64,000 nt of DNA from NCBI RefSeq assembly GCF_003966125.1, contig NZ_RXMA01000009.1, positions 124,001 through 188,000 on the forward strand, written 5' to 3'. Each line of letters opens with the position of its first letter. Within the stretch, counting starts at the first letter, position 1. Below are positions 34,858 to 42,839 of this stretch, in pieces. A model generated the notes under the pieces. The model saw only the letters and a program-made list of their open reading frames with translations. It had not been told where the DNA came from and ran no database searches. The translations under genes were made by a program, and so were the position numbers. This stretch comes from Azospirillum griseum (GTDB lineage Bacteria > Pseudomonadota > Alphaproteobacteria > Azospirillales > Azospirillaceae).

Positions 34858-36144
34858 ATGAGCAACCAGTCTTTCGTCGCCCGGCGCGAGGCCGCCGTCT
34901 CCCGTGGGATTTCCGCCGGTCTGCCGATCTATGTCGAGCGCGCCGAGAATTCGGAGCTGTGGGACGTCGAGGGCAAGCGTTACATTGATTTCGGCAGCGG
35001 CATCGCCGTGCTGAACACCGGCCACCGTCACCCCAAGATCATGGACGCGGTCAAGGCCCAGCTGGACCGCTTCACCCACACCTGCGCCATGGTCACGCCG
35101 TACGACAGCCTCGTCGAGCTGGCGGAAAAGCTGAACGCGCTGGTTCCCGGCCCGACGCCGAAGAAGACCGCCTTCTTCACCACCGGGGCGGAAGCGGTGG
35201 AAAACGCCGTGAAGGTCGCCCGCGCCTTCACCGGCCGTCCGGCGGTCGTCGCCTTCTCCGGCGGCTTCCACGGCCGCACCCTGCTGGGCATGGCGCTGAC
35301 CGGCAAGGTCGTGCCCTACAAGGTCGGCTTCGGCCCCTTCCCGGCGGACATCTACCATGTGCCGTTCCCCAACGCCTACCGCGACATTTCGGTCGCTGAC
35401 AGCCTGAAGGCGCTGGACACCCTGTTCAAGTCGGACGTCGATCCGGCCCGCGTGGCCGCCATCATCGTCGAGCCGGTGCAGGGCGAGGGCGGCTTCAACA
35501 TCGCCTCGACCGAGTTCCTCCAGGCCATCCGCGCGGTGTGCGACAAGCACGGCATCGTCATGATCGCCGACGAGATCCAGACCGGCTTCGCCCGCACCGG
35601 CAAGATGTTCGCGGTTGAGCATGCGGGCGTCGAGCCGGACCTGATCACCATGGCCAAGAGCCTGGCGGGCGGCTTCCCGCTGTCGGCGCTGACCGGCAAG
35701 GCGGTGATGATGGACGCGCCGGTTCCCGGCGGTCTGGGCGGCACCTACGCGGGCAGCCCGCTGGCCACCACCGCCGCCCTGGCGGTGATCGACGTGATCG
35801 AAGAGGAAAAGCTGTGCGAGCGCGCCAGCGTGATCGGTGAGCGCATCGCCGACCGTTTCCGCGCCATGGGCCAGCGCAACAGCATCCCGGTGGTGGGCGA
35901 CGTCCGCAACCTGGGGGCCATGGTCGCCATGGAGCTGGTGACGAACCGGGAGACCAAGGAACCCGCCGCCGATCTGACCAAGGCGCTGGTCGCCAAGGCG
36001 GCGGAAAAGGGCCTGATCCTGCTGTCCTGCGGCACCTACGCCAACGTCATCCGCGTGCTGGTGCCGCTGACCGTGTCGGACGCCGTGCTCGATGAAGGTC
36101 TGGACATCATCGAACGTTCTCTGGAAGAACTGTTGGCGGCGTAA
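34858..36144 (+). CDS. gabT: 4-aminobutyrate aminotransferase
   Basis: Transfers the amino group of GABA to 2-oxoglutarate, giving succinate semialdehyde for GabD. The 428-residue class III aminotransferase has PLP Lys267 in LITMAKSLAGG, the Glu211 position in VQGEGGFN and the PLP aspartate in MIADEIQTGFARTG. Length and motifs match GabT; 5-aminovalerate or similar omega-amino acids are possible substrates too. The ATG at 34858 follows AAGGAA. Same operon as gabD. Confidence 0.94.
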   Translation: MSNQSFVARREAAVSRGISAGLPIYVERAENSELWDVEGKRYIDFGSGIAVLNTGHRHPKIMDAVKAQLDRFTHTCAMVTPYDSLVELAEKLNALVPGPTPKKTAFFTTGAEAVENAVKVARAFTGRPAVVAFSGGFHGRTLLGMALTGKVVPYKVGFGPFPADIYHVPFPNAYRDISVADSLKALDTLFKSDVDPARVAAIIVEPVQGEGGFNIASTEFLQAIRAVCDKHGIVMIADEIQTGFARTGKMFAVEHAGVEPDLITMAKSLAGGFPLSALTGKAVMMDAPVPGGLGGTYAGSPLATTAALAVIDVIEEEKLCERASVIGERIADRFRAMGQRNSIPVVGDVRNLGAMVAMELVTNRETKEPAADLTKALVAKAAEKGLILLSCGTYANVIRVLVPLTVSDAVLDEGLDIIERSLEELLAA

Positions 36145-36165
36145 CGCACGCATCCGGCTTTCCTG

Positions 36166-36191
36166 CCCTTTCCCCCGCGCCGGGGGAGGGG
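36166..36191. repeat. Intergenic GC palindrome, copy 3
   Basis: CCCTTTCCCCCG and CGGGGGAGGGG arms lie between gabT and the CoA-transferase gene. It belongs to the same loose family as copies at 8307, 32583 and 37477, and may separate the two transcripts. Confidence 0.45.
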
Positions 36192-36240
36192 CGGAGAGCG
36201 GGAGAACAACAAACAGGACACCCCTCGGGAGGAGAGAAAA

Positions 36241-37443
36241 TTGGCCGGACCCTTGTCGCACATCCGGGTGTTGGAGCTGTCGCGCGTGCTGGCTGGCCCG
36301 TGGGCGGCGCAGACGCTGGCCGATCTGGGCGCGGATGTCATCAAGGTGGAGCGGCCGGGGGCGGGGGACGACACCCGCGCCTGGGGGCCGCCCTGGGCGG
36401 GCGACCAATCCGCCTATTTCCTCTCCACCAACCGGGGCAAGCGGTCGATCACCATCGATTTCGAACGCCCCGAAGGCCAGGAGCTGGTCCGCAAGCTGGC
36501 CGCGCAGGCCGATGTCGTCATCGAGAATTTCAAGGTCGGCGGTCTGGTCAAATATGGCCTGGACTATGACAGCCTGAAGGCGATCAACCCGCGCCTTGTC
36601 TATGGCTCCATCACCGGATTCGGGCAGACCGGGCCGTACCGCAGCCGTGCGGGTTATGATTTCATGATCCAGGGCATGGGCGGGCTGATGAGCGTCACCG
36701 GCCAACCCGATGGCGAACCGGGGGCCGGGCCGGTCAAGGTCGGCGTCGCCGTGACCGATATTTTCACCGGTCTCTACGCCACCATCGGCATCCTGGGCGC
36801 GCTGGCCCACCGCGACCGCACCGGCGAGGGGCAGCAGGTCGATTTGGCCCTGTTGGACGTCCAGGTGGCGGTTTTGGCCAATCAGGCGATGAATTGTCTG
36901 GTCGGCGGGACCGCGCCGCAACGGCTGGGCAACGCGCACCCGAACATCGTGCCCTATCAGGCCTTCGCCACCCGCGACGGCCACATCATTCTGGCGGTGG
37001 GCAACGACGGCCAGTTCGCCAAATTCTGCGGCGTGGCCGGTCGCCCCGATCTGGCGACGGATGACCGTTACGCCACCAACCCGGCCCGCGTCGCCAACCG
37101 CAAGGAGCTGGTCGCGGTGCTGGAGGAGCTGATCCGCAACCGCGACAGCCAGGATTGGTTGAGCGCGCTGGAAGCGGTGGGCGTGCCCTGCGGCCCGATC
37201 AACGATCTGGCGGCGGTCTTCGCCGACCCGCAGGTCCAGGCCCGCAACATCCGCCAGGATCTGCCGCACCCGACGCAAGGCACCGTCCCGACTGTGGCCA
37301 GCCCGATCCGCTACAGCGGCACCCCGCTGGTCCACGACACCGCCCCGCCGACGCTGGGCCAGCACACCGACGCGGTGCTGACGCAGGCGCTGGGGCTGGA
37401 CGAGGCCGCCATCGCGGCCCTGCGCGACAAGGGTGTGATCTGA
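36241..37443 (+). CDS. CaiB/BaiF-family CoA transferase (class III)
   Basis: A 400-residue family III CoA transferase, moving CoA between carboxylic acids in the cytoplasm. VLELSRVLAGPWAAQTLADL at the N-terminus, ENFKVGGLVKYGLDYD, GQTGPYRSRAGYDFMIQGMG and catalytic Asp173 in VAVTDIFTGLYA are family hallmarks. The start is a TTG at 36241 with a very strong ribosome site (GGGAGGAGAG); no upstream ATG is suitable. It lies 96 bp after gabT in the same direction. A role with a C4-C5 acid such as glutarate or succinate fits the context but is inference. Confidence 0.9.
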   Translation: MAGPLSHIRVLELSRVLAGPWAAQTLADLGADVIKVERPGAGDDTRAWGPPWAGDQSAYFLSTNRGKRSITIDFERPEGQELVRKLAAQADVVIENFKVGGLVKYGLDYDSLKAINPRLVYGSITGFGQTGPYRSRAGYDFMIQGMGGLMSVTGQPDGEPGAGPVKVGVAVTDIFTGLYATIGILGALAHRDRTGEGQQVDLALLDVQVAVLANQAMNCLVGGTAPQRLGNAHPNIVPYQAFATRDGHIILAVGNDGQFAKFCGVAGRPDLATDDRYATNPARVANRKELVAVLEELIRNRDSQDWLSALEAVGVPCGPINDLAAVFADPQVQARNIRQDLPHPTQGTVPTVASPIRYSGTPLVHDTAPPTLGQHTDAVLTQALGLDEAAIAALRDKGVI

Positions 37444-37476
37444 AAGGGTGTGATCCGGGCGAAGTGATCTGAAAGG

Positions 37477-37500
37477 CCCTCGCCCCCACCGGGGAGAGGG
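37477..37500. repeat. Intergenic GC palindrome, copy 4
   Basis: CCCTCGCCCCC-ACC-GGGGAGAGGG lies between the convergent CoA-transferase and alcohol-dehydrogenase genes. Its CCCTC and GAGGG ends match copy 1 best. A further GGGGGAGGGGG run follows it. Confidence 0.45.
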
Positions 37501-37542
37501 TTGGGGGAGGGGGCGGAACGCCCCCCATTCCTCCGCGCCGTT

Positions 37543-38583
37543 TCAGAACTCCGTCACCACGGTAACCCCGGTTCCGGCGAAACGGTCCATCGTCATCAGG
37601 GCGTCGATGGATTGTTCCAGCGTGATCCGCTGGCCGATCAGCTTTTCCGGGGCCAGCTTTCCCGACCGCATCATCGCCAGCATCGCGTCGTAGCGGTGGG
37701 CCTGCATGCCGTGGCTGCCGAGGATTTCCAGCTCCAGCGCGATGACCCGGCTCATCGGGATGGCGGGGGCGCTGTGGTCGCCCAGCATCAGCCCGACCTG
37801 AACATGCTTGCCCCGCTTGCGCAGGCTGCTGACGGAGTTGAAACAGGTGGTCGGGTGGCCCAGCGCGTCGAGCGAGACATGCGCGCCGCCGCCGGTGATC
37901 TCGATGACCGCGTCGGCGACGTTCGTCACCTGGGTGGCGTTCACGCTGGCGACCGCGCCCAGGCTGCGGGCCAGGGCGAGCTTGTCGTCGGCGATGTCGA
38001 TGGCGACGACGTTGGCCCCCACCGCGTTGGCGATCATGATCGCCGACAGGCCGACCCCGCCGCAGCCATGCACCGCCACCCACTGCCCGGCCGAGGTCCT
38101 GCCCTGATCGACGACGGCGCGGAAGGAGGTGACGAAGCGGCAACCCAGGCTGGCGGCGGTGTCGAACGCCATGCTGTCGGGCAGGCGCACCAGATTGAGG
38201 TCCGCCTGATGCAGCCCGACATATTGGGCGAAGGATCCCCAATGGGTGAATCCGGGCTGGAACTGCCGGTCGCACACCTGATGATGACCGGCGTGGCATT
38301 CCGGGCAGGCCCCGCAGCCGCCGACGAACGGAACCGTCACCCGGTCGCCGACCCGCCATTTGGTCACGTCCTTGCCCACCGCCTCGACGATTCCGGCCAA
38401 CTCGTGACCGGGCACATGGGGAAGCTGGATGTCGGGATCATGGCCGACCCACCCATGCCAATCGCTGCGGCACACGCCGGTCGCCATCACCCGCAGGACG
38501 ACGCCGTGCGCCTCGGGCGTCGGGTCTGGCACGGTCATCAACCGGGGCGGGGAGGAAAAGGCTTCGTAGACCACCGCTTTCAT
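37543..38583 (-). CDS. Zinc-dependent alcohol dehydrogenase
   Basis: A 346-residue medium-chain alcohol dehydrogenase. Catalytic zinc ligands are Cys38 (GVCRSDWH), His60-Glu61 (PGHELAG) and Cys148 (SLGCRF). The structural zinc lobe has Cys90, 93, 96 and 104 ([17 protein letters not shown]). The Rossmann motif is GCGGVG at 173-178. The overall sequence resembles the NAD-dependent ADH group that includes FdhA/AdhA-like enzymes; substrate unknown. It is divergent from an Lrp-type regulator, 135 bp apart, with a TTCAATTGAA palindrome between. Confidence 0.92.
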   Translation of the reverse strand: MKAVVYEAFSSPPRLMTVPDPTPEAHGVVLRVMATGVCRSDWHGWVGHDPDIQLPHVPGHELAGIVEAVGKDVTKWRVGDRVTVPFVGGCGACPECHAGHHQVCDRQFQPGFTHWGSFAQYVGLHQADLNLVRLPDSMAFDTAASLGCRFVTSFRAVVDQGRTSAGQWVAVHGCGGVGLSAIMIANAVGANVVAIDIADDKLALARSLGAVASVNATQVTNVADAVIEITGGGAHVSLDALGHPTTCFNSVSSLRKRGKHVQVGLMLGDHSAPAIPMSRVIALELEILGSHGMQAHRYDAMLAMMRSGKLAPEKLIGQRITLEQSIDALMTMDRFAGTGVTVVTEF

Positions 38584-38640
38584 CAGGCTTCTCCATGGGG
38601 ATGGGACCGACAGGATAGGGGAAACGCCGTGAAATGGGCT

Positions 38641-38650
38641 TTCAATTGAA
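38641..38650. promoter_or_regulatory. Palindrome between alcohol dehydrogenase and lrp-like gene
   Basis: TTCAATTGAA is a perfect 10-bp palindrome, 58 bp upstream of the dehydrogenase ATG and 69 bp upstream of the regulator ATG. Lrp/AsnC proteins bind short AT-rich palindromes of this kind. Confidence 0.4.
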
Positions 38651-38718
38651 GGGGGAGCGGTCGGACGCTATGAAAGAGTCCATCGGAATCGGATTGCTTT
38701 TCGGAAGGTTCCATCACG

Positions 38719-39207
38719 ATGGACGCGCTTGATAAAACGGATGCTGCGATGGTGGACCGGCTGCAACGGGATGGCCGTTTGTCCAACGCCAAGCTTGCCG
38801 AACAGCTGTCCATGAGCGAGGCGTCGTGCTGGCGCCGCCAGAAGCGGTTGGAGGAGGCCGGGGTCATCACCGGCTATCAGGCGGTGCTCGACCGCCGCAA
38901 GCTCGGCTTTGGCGTGATGGCCTTCGTGCAGATCGTCTGCGCCCAGCATGACGAAGAGGTGACGGCGGCGTTCGAGCGGATCATCCTGGCCTGCCCGTCG
39001 GTGCTCAGTTGCCACAACACGACCGGAGAGGCGGATTTCCTGCTGATCGTCGTGGCGCGCGACCTGGATGACTACAGCCGCTTCGTGGACACGGTGTTGA
39101 GAACGCTGCCGGGCGTTGCCAGCATCCGATCCAACCTGTCCCTGCGGGAGATGAAGGCGACGAACCGCTTGCCCGTTCTGGAGGCCCCGTATCGCGCGCC
39201 GCGCTGA
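38719..39207 (+). CDS. Lrp/AsnC-family regulator
   Basis: A 162-residue protein: HTH at about 1-60 (MVDRLQRDGRLSNAKLAEQL, then SEASCWRRQKRLEEAGVI) and a RAM ligand-binding domain (about 65-150; FGVMAFVQIVCAQH, TTGEADFLLIVVARDLDDYS). Length is normal. Its position opposite the alcohol dehydrogenase and in front of an EamA transporter suggests local amino-acid-responsive control. The effector is unknown. Confidence 0.92.
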   Translation: MDALDKTDAAMVDRLQRDGRLSNAKLAEQLSMSEASCWRRQKRLEEAGVITGYQAVLDRRKLGFGVMAFVQIVCAQHDEEVTAAFERIILACPSVLSCHNTTGEADFLLIVVARDLDDYSRFVDTVLRTLPGVASIRSNLSLREMKATNRLPVLEAPYRAPR

Positions 39208-39400
39208 GACCAGCCGCCCGGCGCGTTGGGCGTGGCCTTCCGTTTGTGCAGGGCCGCCCCGCCCGGGCGCGGATCGGGTGACGCTTGCGTTTGTTCGCTG
39301 TTCCCGCCATATCGGCACACGCAAAAGTACAGAGCGGCCGCGCGTGTCTTCCCGGCGCGGCCCAGCCATTTTCCCGGCACACCAACCCCCGGATCCGTTC

Positions 39401-40303
39401 ATGACCACGGCAGCCACGACCGACAACCGCCTGGGCATCGCCATGATGCTGGGCGGCATGACGCTTTTCACCGTGAACGACGCGCTGGGCAAATGGCTGG
39501 TCGCGGAACACCCGGTGGCGATGCTGCTGGCGGTGCGCAGCCTGTTCGGCATGGCGGTGCTGTTGCCGTGGATTTTGCGCGAAGGGGTGGCGCGCGTCTT
39601 TGCGGTGCAGCGCTTGCCGGTTCATCTGGTCCGGGTCGTCCTCGTCACCGTGGACATCGCCTGTTTCTATTGGGCGGTGAATTACCTGCCGTTGGCCGAT
39701 GTGATGACCATCTACATGTCGGCCCCGCTGATCGTCACCGCGCTGTCGGTGGTGTTCCTGAAGGAATCCGTCGGCTGGCGGCGCTGGTTGGCCGTGCTGG
39801 TCGGTTTTGTCGGTGTGGTGATCGTGTTGAACCCGACCGGCCAATTCGATCTGGTCCCGTCGTTGGTGGCGCTGTTGGGGGCGACGATCTTCGCTTCCGG
39901 CCTGATCTTCACCCGCTTGCTGCGGGAGGCCGGGAATCTGACGCTGGTCAGCTACCAGACCATGGGCGGGCTGGTGATGGGCGGGGCGGCTTTGCCGTTG
40001 GCCTGGAGCGCGCCCGGTTGGCTGGATTTCCTGCTGTTGGGGCTGTTGGGCGTCACCGCGCTGGCCGGGCATTCGCTGATCAACCGGTCGCTGCACCTCA
40101 GCCCGGCGGCGGTGGTGGTCCCGTTCCAGTATGTATCGATCCTGTGGGCGGTGGCCCTGGACCTGCTGGTGTGGGGCACGCAGCCCAGCCTGCGCATCGC
40201 CGTGGGCGGCGCGCTCATCATTGGCAGCGGCCTGTTCATCTTCCACCGCGAACAGCGGTTGAAGCGGGAGACCGCCGCCGGAGTGTCCTCCGATCACATC
40301 TGA
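39401..40303 (+). CDS. EamA-family (DMT) transporter
   Basis: A 300-residue inner-membrane protein with ten predicted hydrophobic helices in two EamA repeats (about 10-140 and 150-285). Typical segments are MLGGMTLFTVNDALGKWLV, CFYWAVNYLPLADVMTIYM and the second-repeat end VVPFQYVSILWAVALDLLVW. Members export amino acids or small metabolites. I start at the ATG at 39401. It follows the lrp-like gene by 193 bp, an Lrp-exporter pairing seen often, so the regulator may control it. Confidence 0.9.
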   Translation: MTTAATTDNRLGIAMMLGGMTLFTVNDALGKWLVAEHPVAMLLAVRSLFGMAVLLPWILREGVARVFAVQRLPVHLVRVVLVTVDIACFYWAVNYLPLADVMTIYMSAPLIVTALSVVFLKESVGWRRWLAVLVGFVGVVIVLNPTGQFDLVPSLVALLGATIFASGLIFTRLLREAGNLTLVSYQTMGGLVMGGAALPLAWSAPGWLDFLLLGLLGVTALAGHSLINRSLHLSPAAVVVPFQYVSILWAVALDLLVWGTQPSLRIAVGGALIIGSGLFIFHREQRLKRETAAGVSSDHI

Positions 40304-40329
40304 GGGTCTGGAAAGCCGACGGCGCTCAT

Positions 40330-40346
40330 CATTGAAAAATTCAATG
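40330..40346. promoter_or_regulatory. LysR-type palindrome upstream of the SbtA-like gene
   Basis: CATTGAA-AAA-TTCAATG is a perfect 7+7 inverted repeat, 103 bp upstream of the SbtA-like ATG. The inner ATTGA-N5-TCAAT is the T-N11-A layout LysR proteins favour, and a LysR gene follows the transporter. The bases from 40330 to 40380 are markedly AT-rich. Confidence 0.45.
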
Positions 40347-40449
40347 GATAGTCTGAAACATATCAATTTCTCCTAAATCCACGCCGTCGCTATGGTCGCG
40401 GTCGCTGGGCGCATCGCCCGCCCCCAAACCATGGCGAAGGAGAGTTGAG

Positions 40450-41475
40450 ATGGACGTTCTGTTGTCCGCGCCCATTCTGTTTTTTGGGCTTGGCGCGGTG
40501 ATCGCGCTGTTGGGCGCGCGCACGCCCTTTCCCGATGGGGTGGCGAAGGGCCTGGCGGCCTATCTGCTGGTCGCCATCGGTCTGAAGGGCGGCGTTGCCC
40601 TGACCACGGTTCACGCCGCCTCGGTCCTGCCGCTGCTGCTGACCGCCGCGCTGGCCAGCCTGCTGATGCCGGTCCTGGCCTTTCTGATCCTGCGGCGGGC
40701 GGCTGGGCTGGACGCGGTCAACGCGGCGTCGATCGCCGCCCATTACGGCTCGGTCAGTCTGGTCACGTTCGTCACCGCCACCAAGCTGCTGGAAAGCCAG
40801 GGCATCACTTTTGGCGGGCACATGGTGGCCGCGCTGGCGATCATGGAGGCCCCGGCCATCATCACCGGCCTGCTGCTGGCCGGGGCGACCGGGGCGATGG
40901 CGACGGTCGGGGTTGGCGCGGGGGCGGGCGGCGGCGGTGGCACCGTTTCCGTGCTGCTGGGCGGTGGTGCGGGCGGCAAGGGCGTGTCCTTCGGCGCGGC
41001 GGTGCGGGAGGCGCTGCTCAACAACTCCGTTCTGCTGCTGGTCGGTGCCCTGGTGATCGGCTTCATCATCGGCAAGCCCGGATACACCGCGCTCGGCGGC
41101 CTGTTCGTCGCCCCGTGGGATGGCGTGCTGAGCCTGTTCCTGCTGGAAATGGGCTGTCTGGCCGCCTCGCGGTTGCGGGAAGCCATGGCCTTGAACGCGC
41201 GGCTGATCGCCTTCGGCATCGGCATGCCGCTGCTGGGGGCGGCGATTGGCGGGGCCTTGGCCTGGGGGCTGGGCCTGGGGGTTGGTGACGCGGCGCTGTT
41301 CGTCACCCTGTGCGCCAGCGCGTCCTACATCGCGGTTCCGGCGGCGATGAGCCACGCGTTGCCGACGGCCAATCCGGGATTGTCGTTGCCGCTGTCGCTG
41401 GGTATTACCTTTCCCTTCAACATCCTGGTCGGCATCCCGCTGTATCTTGGCCTGACGCGGGCGCTGTTGGGTTGA
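40450..41475 (+). CDS. SbtA-like sodium-dependent bicarbonate transporter family permease
   Basis: A 341-residue membrane protein of the SbtA family (formerly DUF897), known in cyanobacteria for Na+-dependent bicarbonate uptake. About ten hydrophobic helices are visible. Family-like parts are GVAKGLAAYLLVAIGLKGGV, ASIAAHYGSVSLVTFVTATK, FLLEMGCLAASRLREAM and CASASYIAVPAAMSHALP. A Gly-rich cytoplasmic loop (about 155-178) separates two halves. Transport of bicarbonate in this organism is inferred from homology. A LysR gene follows 55 bp downstream in the same direction. Confidence 0.88.
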   Translation: MDVLLSAPILFFGLGAVIALLGARTPFPDGVAKGLAAYLLVAIGLKGGVALTTVHAASVLPLLLTAALASLLMPVLAFLILRRAAGLDAVNAASIAAHYGSVSLVTFVTATKLLESQGITFGGHMVAALAIMEAPAIITGLLLAGATGAMATVGVGAGAGGGGGTVSVLLGGGAGGKGVSFGAAVREALLNNSVLLLVGALVIGFIIGKPGYTALGGLFVAPWDGVLSLFLLEMGCLAASRLREAMALNARLIAFGIGMPLLGAAIGGALAWGLGLGVGDAALFVTLCASASYIAVPAAMSHALPTANPGLSLPLSLGITFPFNILVGIPLYLGLTRALLG

Positions 41476-41530
41476 CCCTGACCGACGGGCTGACCGATGG
41501 GGTGAAGCAGGAGAAAGGTCCGATCGCGCG

Positions 41531-42415
41531 ATGCCGACACCGCTTCCCCCCTTCGATCTCGATTTGTTGCGGACCTTCGTCACCATCGTCGATCACGGCG
41601 GCTTCACCCGCGCGGCGGATCGGTTGGGGCGCACCCAGTCCACCATCAGCCTGCAAATCAAGCGGCTGGAGGATGGGCTGGGCAAGCGGGTCTTCCTGCG
41701 CGACGGGCGCAGCCTGGACCTGACGCCGGAGGGGGAGGTGCTGTTGGCCTACGCCCGCCGTCTGCTGGGCATGGCCAACGAGGCCTGCGTGTTGCTGATG
41801 GAGCCGGAGGTGGGCGGAGTCGTGCGGTTGGGCACGCCGGAGGATTTCGCCACCGCCCATCTGCCCGATGTGCTGTGGCGCTTCTCCCGCGCCCATCCGC
41901 AGGTGTCGTTGGAGGTCCAATGCGACTTCACGCTCAACCTGCTGAACGGCTTCTCACGCGGCGAGTTCGATCTGGTGCTGTGCAAGCGCGAGCCGCACAG
42001 CGGAACCGCCAGCGAGGGAACGAAGGTCTGGCGCGAGCCGCTGGTCTGGGCGGCGTCCGACCGGCTGCTGCTGCCGCCCGGCGCGCCGATTCCCCTGGTG
42101 CTGGCCCCGCCCCCCGACATTCACCGCAAGCGGGCGCTGGAGGCGTTGGACGGCGTCGGGCGGCCCTGGCGCATCGTCTACACCAGCCCCAGCCTGACCG
42201 GGATCACCGCCGCCGTCTCCGCCGGGTTGGGCGTGACCATCCTTCCCAAGGAGATGCTGGAGAGCGGTTTCCACATCGTGGGCGGCGAACACGGCCTGCC
42301 CGACCTGGACGACATCGAAATCGCCCTGCACCGCCGGGTGGAGTCCGGCTCCAAAGCGGTCGAACTGCTGGCGGAGCACATCATCCGGTCACTGGAAAAA
42401 ACCACGCCGGTCTGA
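41531..42415 (+). CDS. LysR-family regulator next to the SbtA-like gene
   Basis: A 294-residue LysR regulator with HTH at about 8-66 (LRTFVTIVDHGGFTRAADRL, then STISLQIKRLEDGLGKRVF) and effector domain from about 95 (VRLGTPEDFATAHLPDVLWR). It lies 55 bp after the SbtA-like permease on the same strand and may be co-transcribed. By position it could control the permease, perhaps via the palindrome at 40330-40346. Confidence 0.88.
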   Translation: MPTPLPPFDLDLLRTFVTIVDHGGFTRAADRLGRTQSTISLQIKRLEDGLGKRVFLRDGRSLDLTPEGEVLLAYARRLLGMANEACVLLMEPEVGGVVRLGTPEDFATAHLPDVLWRFSRAHPQVSLEVQCDFTLNLLNGFSRGEFDLVLCKREPHSGTASEGTKVWREPLVWAASDRLLLPPGAPIPLVLAPPPDIHRKRALEALDGVGRPWRIVYTSPSLTGITAAVSAGLGVTILPKEMLESGFHIVGGEHGLPDLDDIEIALHRRVESGSKAVELLAEHIIRSLEKTTPV

Positions 42416-42433
42416 CACCCGCCGGTTTGTTGC

Positions 42434-42808
42434 CTACGAAAAGAAGAAATTCGGAAACACCTGGATCGCCACCGGCTCCACCGGACGCCAGCCGAACTCA
42501 TGGATCACCGTGTTGGCCTCCACCGGGTGGCGCCCCGGTTCCAGCGACCAGGTGATGTGAAAGGTTGATCCGTCCGGCCGGTCGGTCGCGCCGTTCAGGG
42601 CAACGATCAGGGCCTGCATCCCGGCCTCGTCGTCCACCGTGGCGATCACCTCCGCCCCCACCGGGTAGGGCAGCGGGTGGCCATAGGGGACGCCGTGTTC
42701 GAGCGTGATGTGGTGGGCGATCACGCACGCGTAGCGCGCGGGAAACAGCGCCAGCAGGCGGGCGCGTTCCGCTTCGGGCAATTCCCAGCCCGTGTAGCCC
42801 ATGGTCAT
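42434..42808 (-). CDS. 2H-phosphoesterase-like small protein
   Basis: A 124-residue protein starting at the ATG at 42808, with GGAG about 9 nt upstream. It carries two HxT motifs about 50 residues apart: HHITLEHG (His33, Thr35) and FHITWSLE (His84, Thr86). This is the paired signature of 2H phosphoesterases, which cleave 2',3'-cyclic or other cyclic phosphates in RNA or nucleotides; the two-lobed length also fits. Family assignment is by motif alone. It is the last gene of a three-gene unit, 31 bp after the previous stop. Confidence 0.65.
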   Translation of the reverse strand: MTMGYTGWELPEAERARLLALFPARYACVIAHHITLEHGVPYGHPLPYPVGAEVIATVDDEAGMQALIVALNGATDRPDGSTFHITWSLEPGRHPVEANTVIHEFGWRPVEPVAIQVFPNFFFS

Positions 42809-42839
42809 GACACACAACTCCGTCGGTCCCGTCGCTCCG

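Noticed and set aside
34843-37365. 840-codon minus-strand frame opposite gabT and the CoA transferase
   Set aside because: Antisense of two certain genes with typical high-GC shadow composition.
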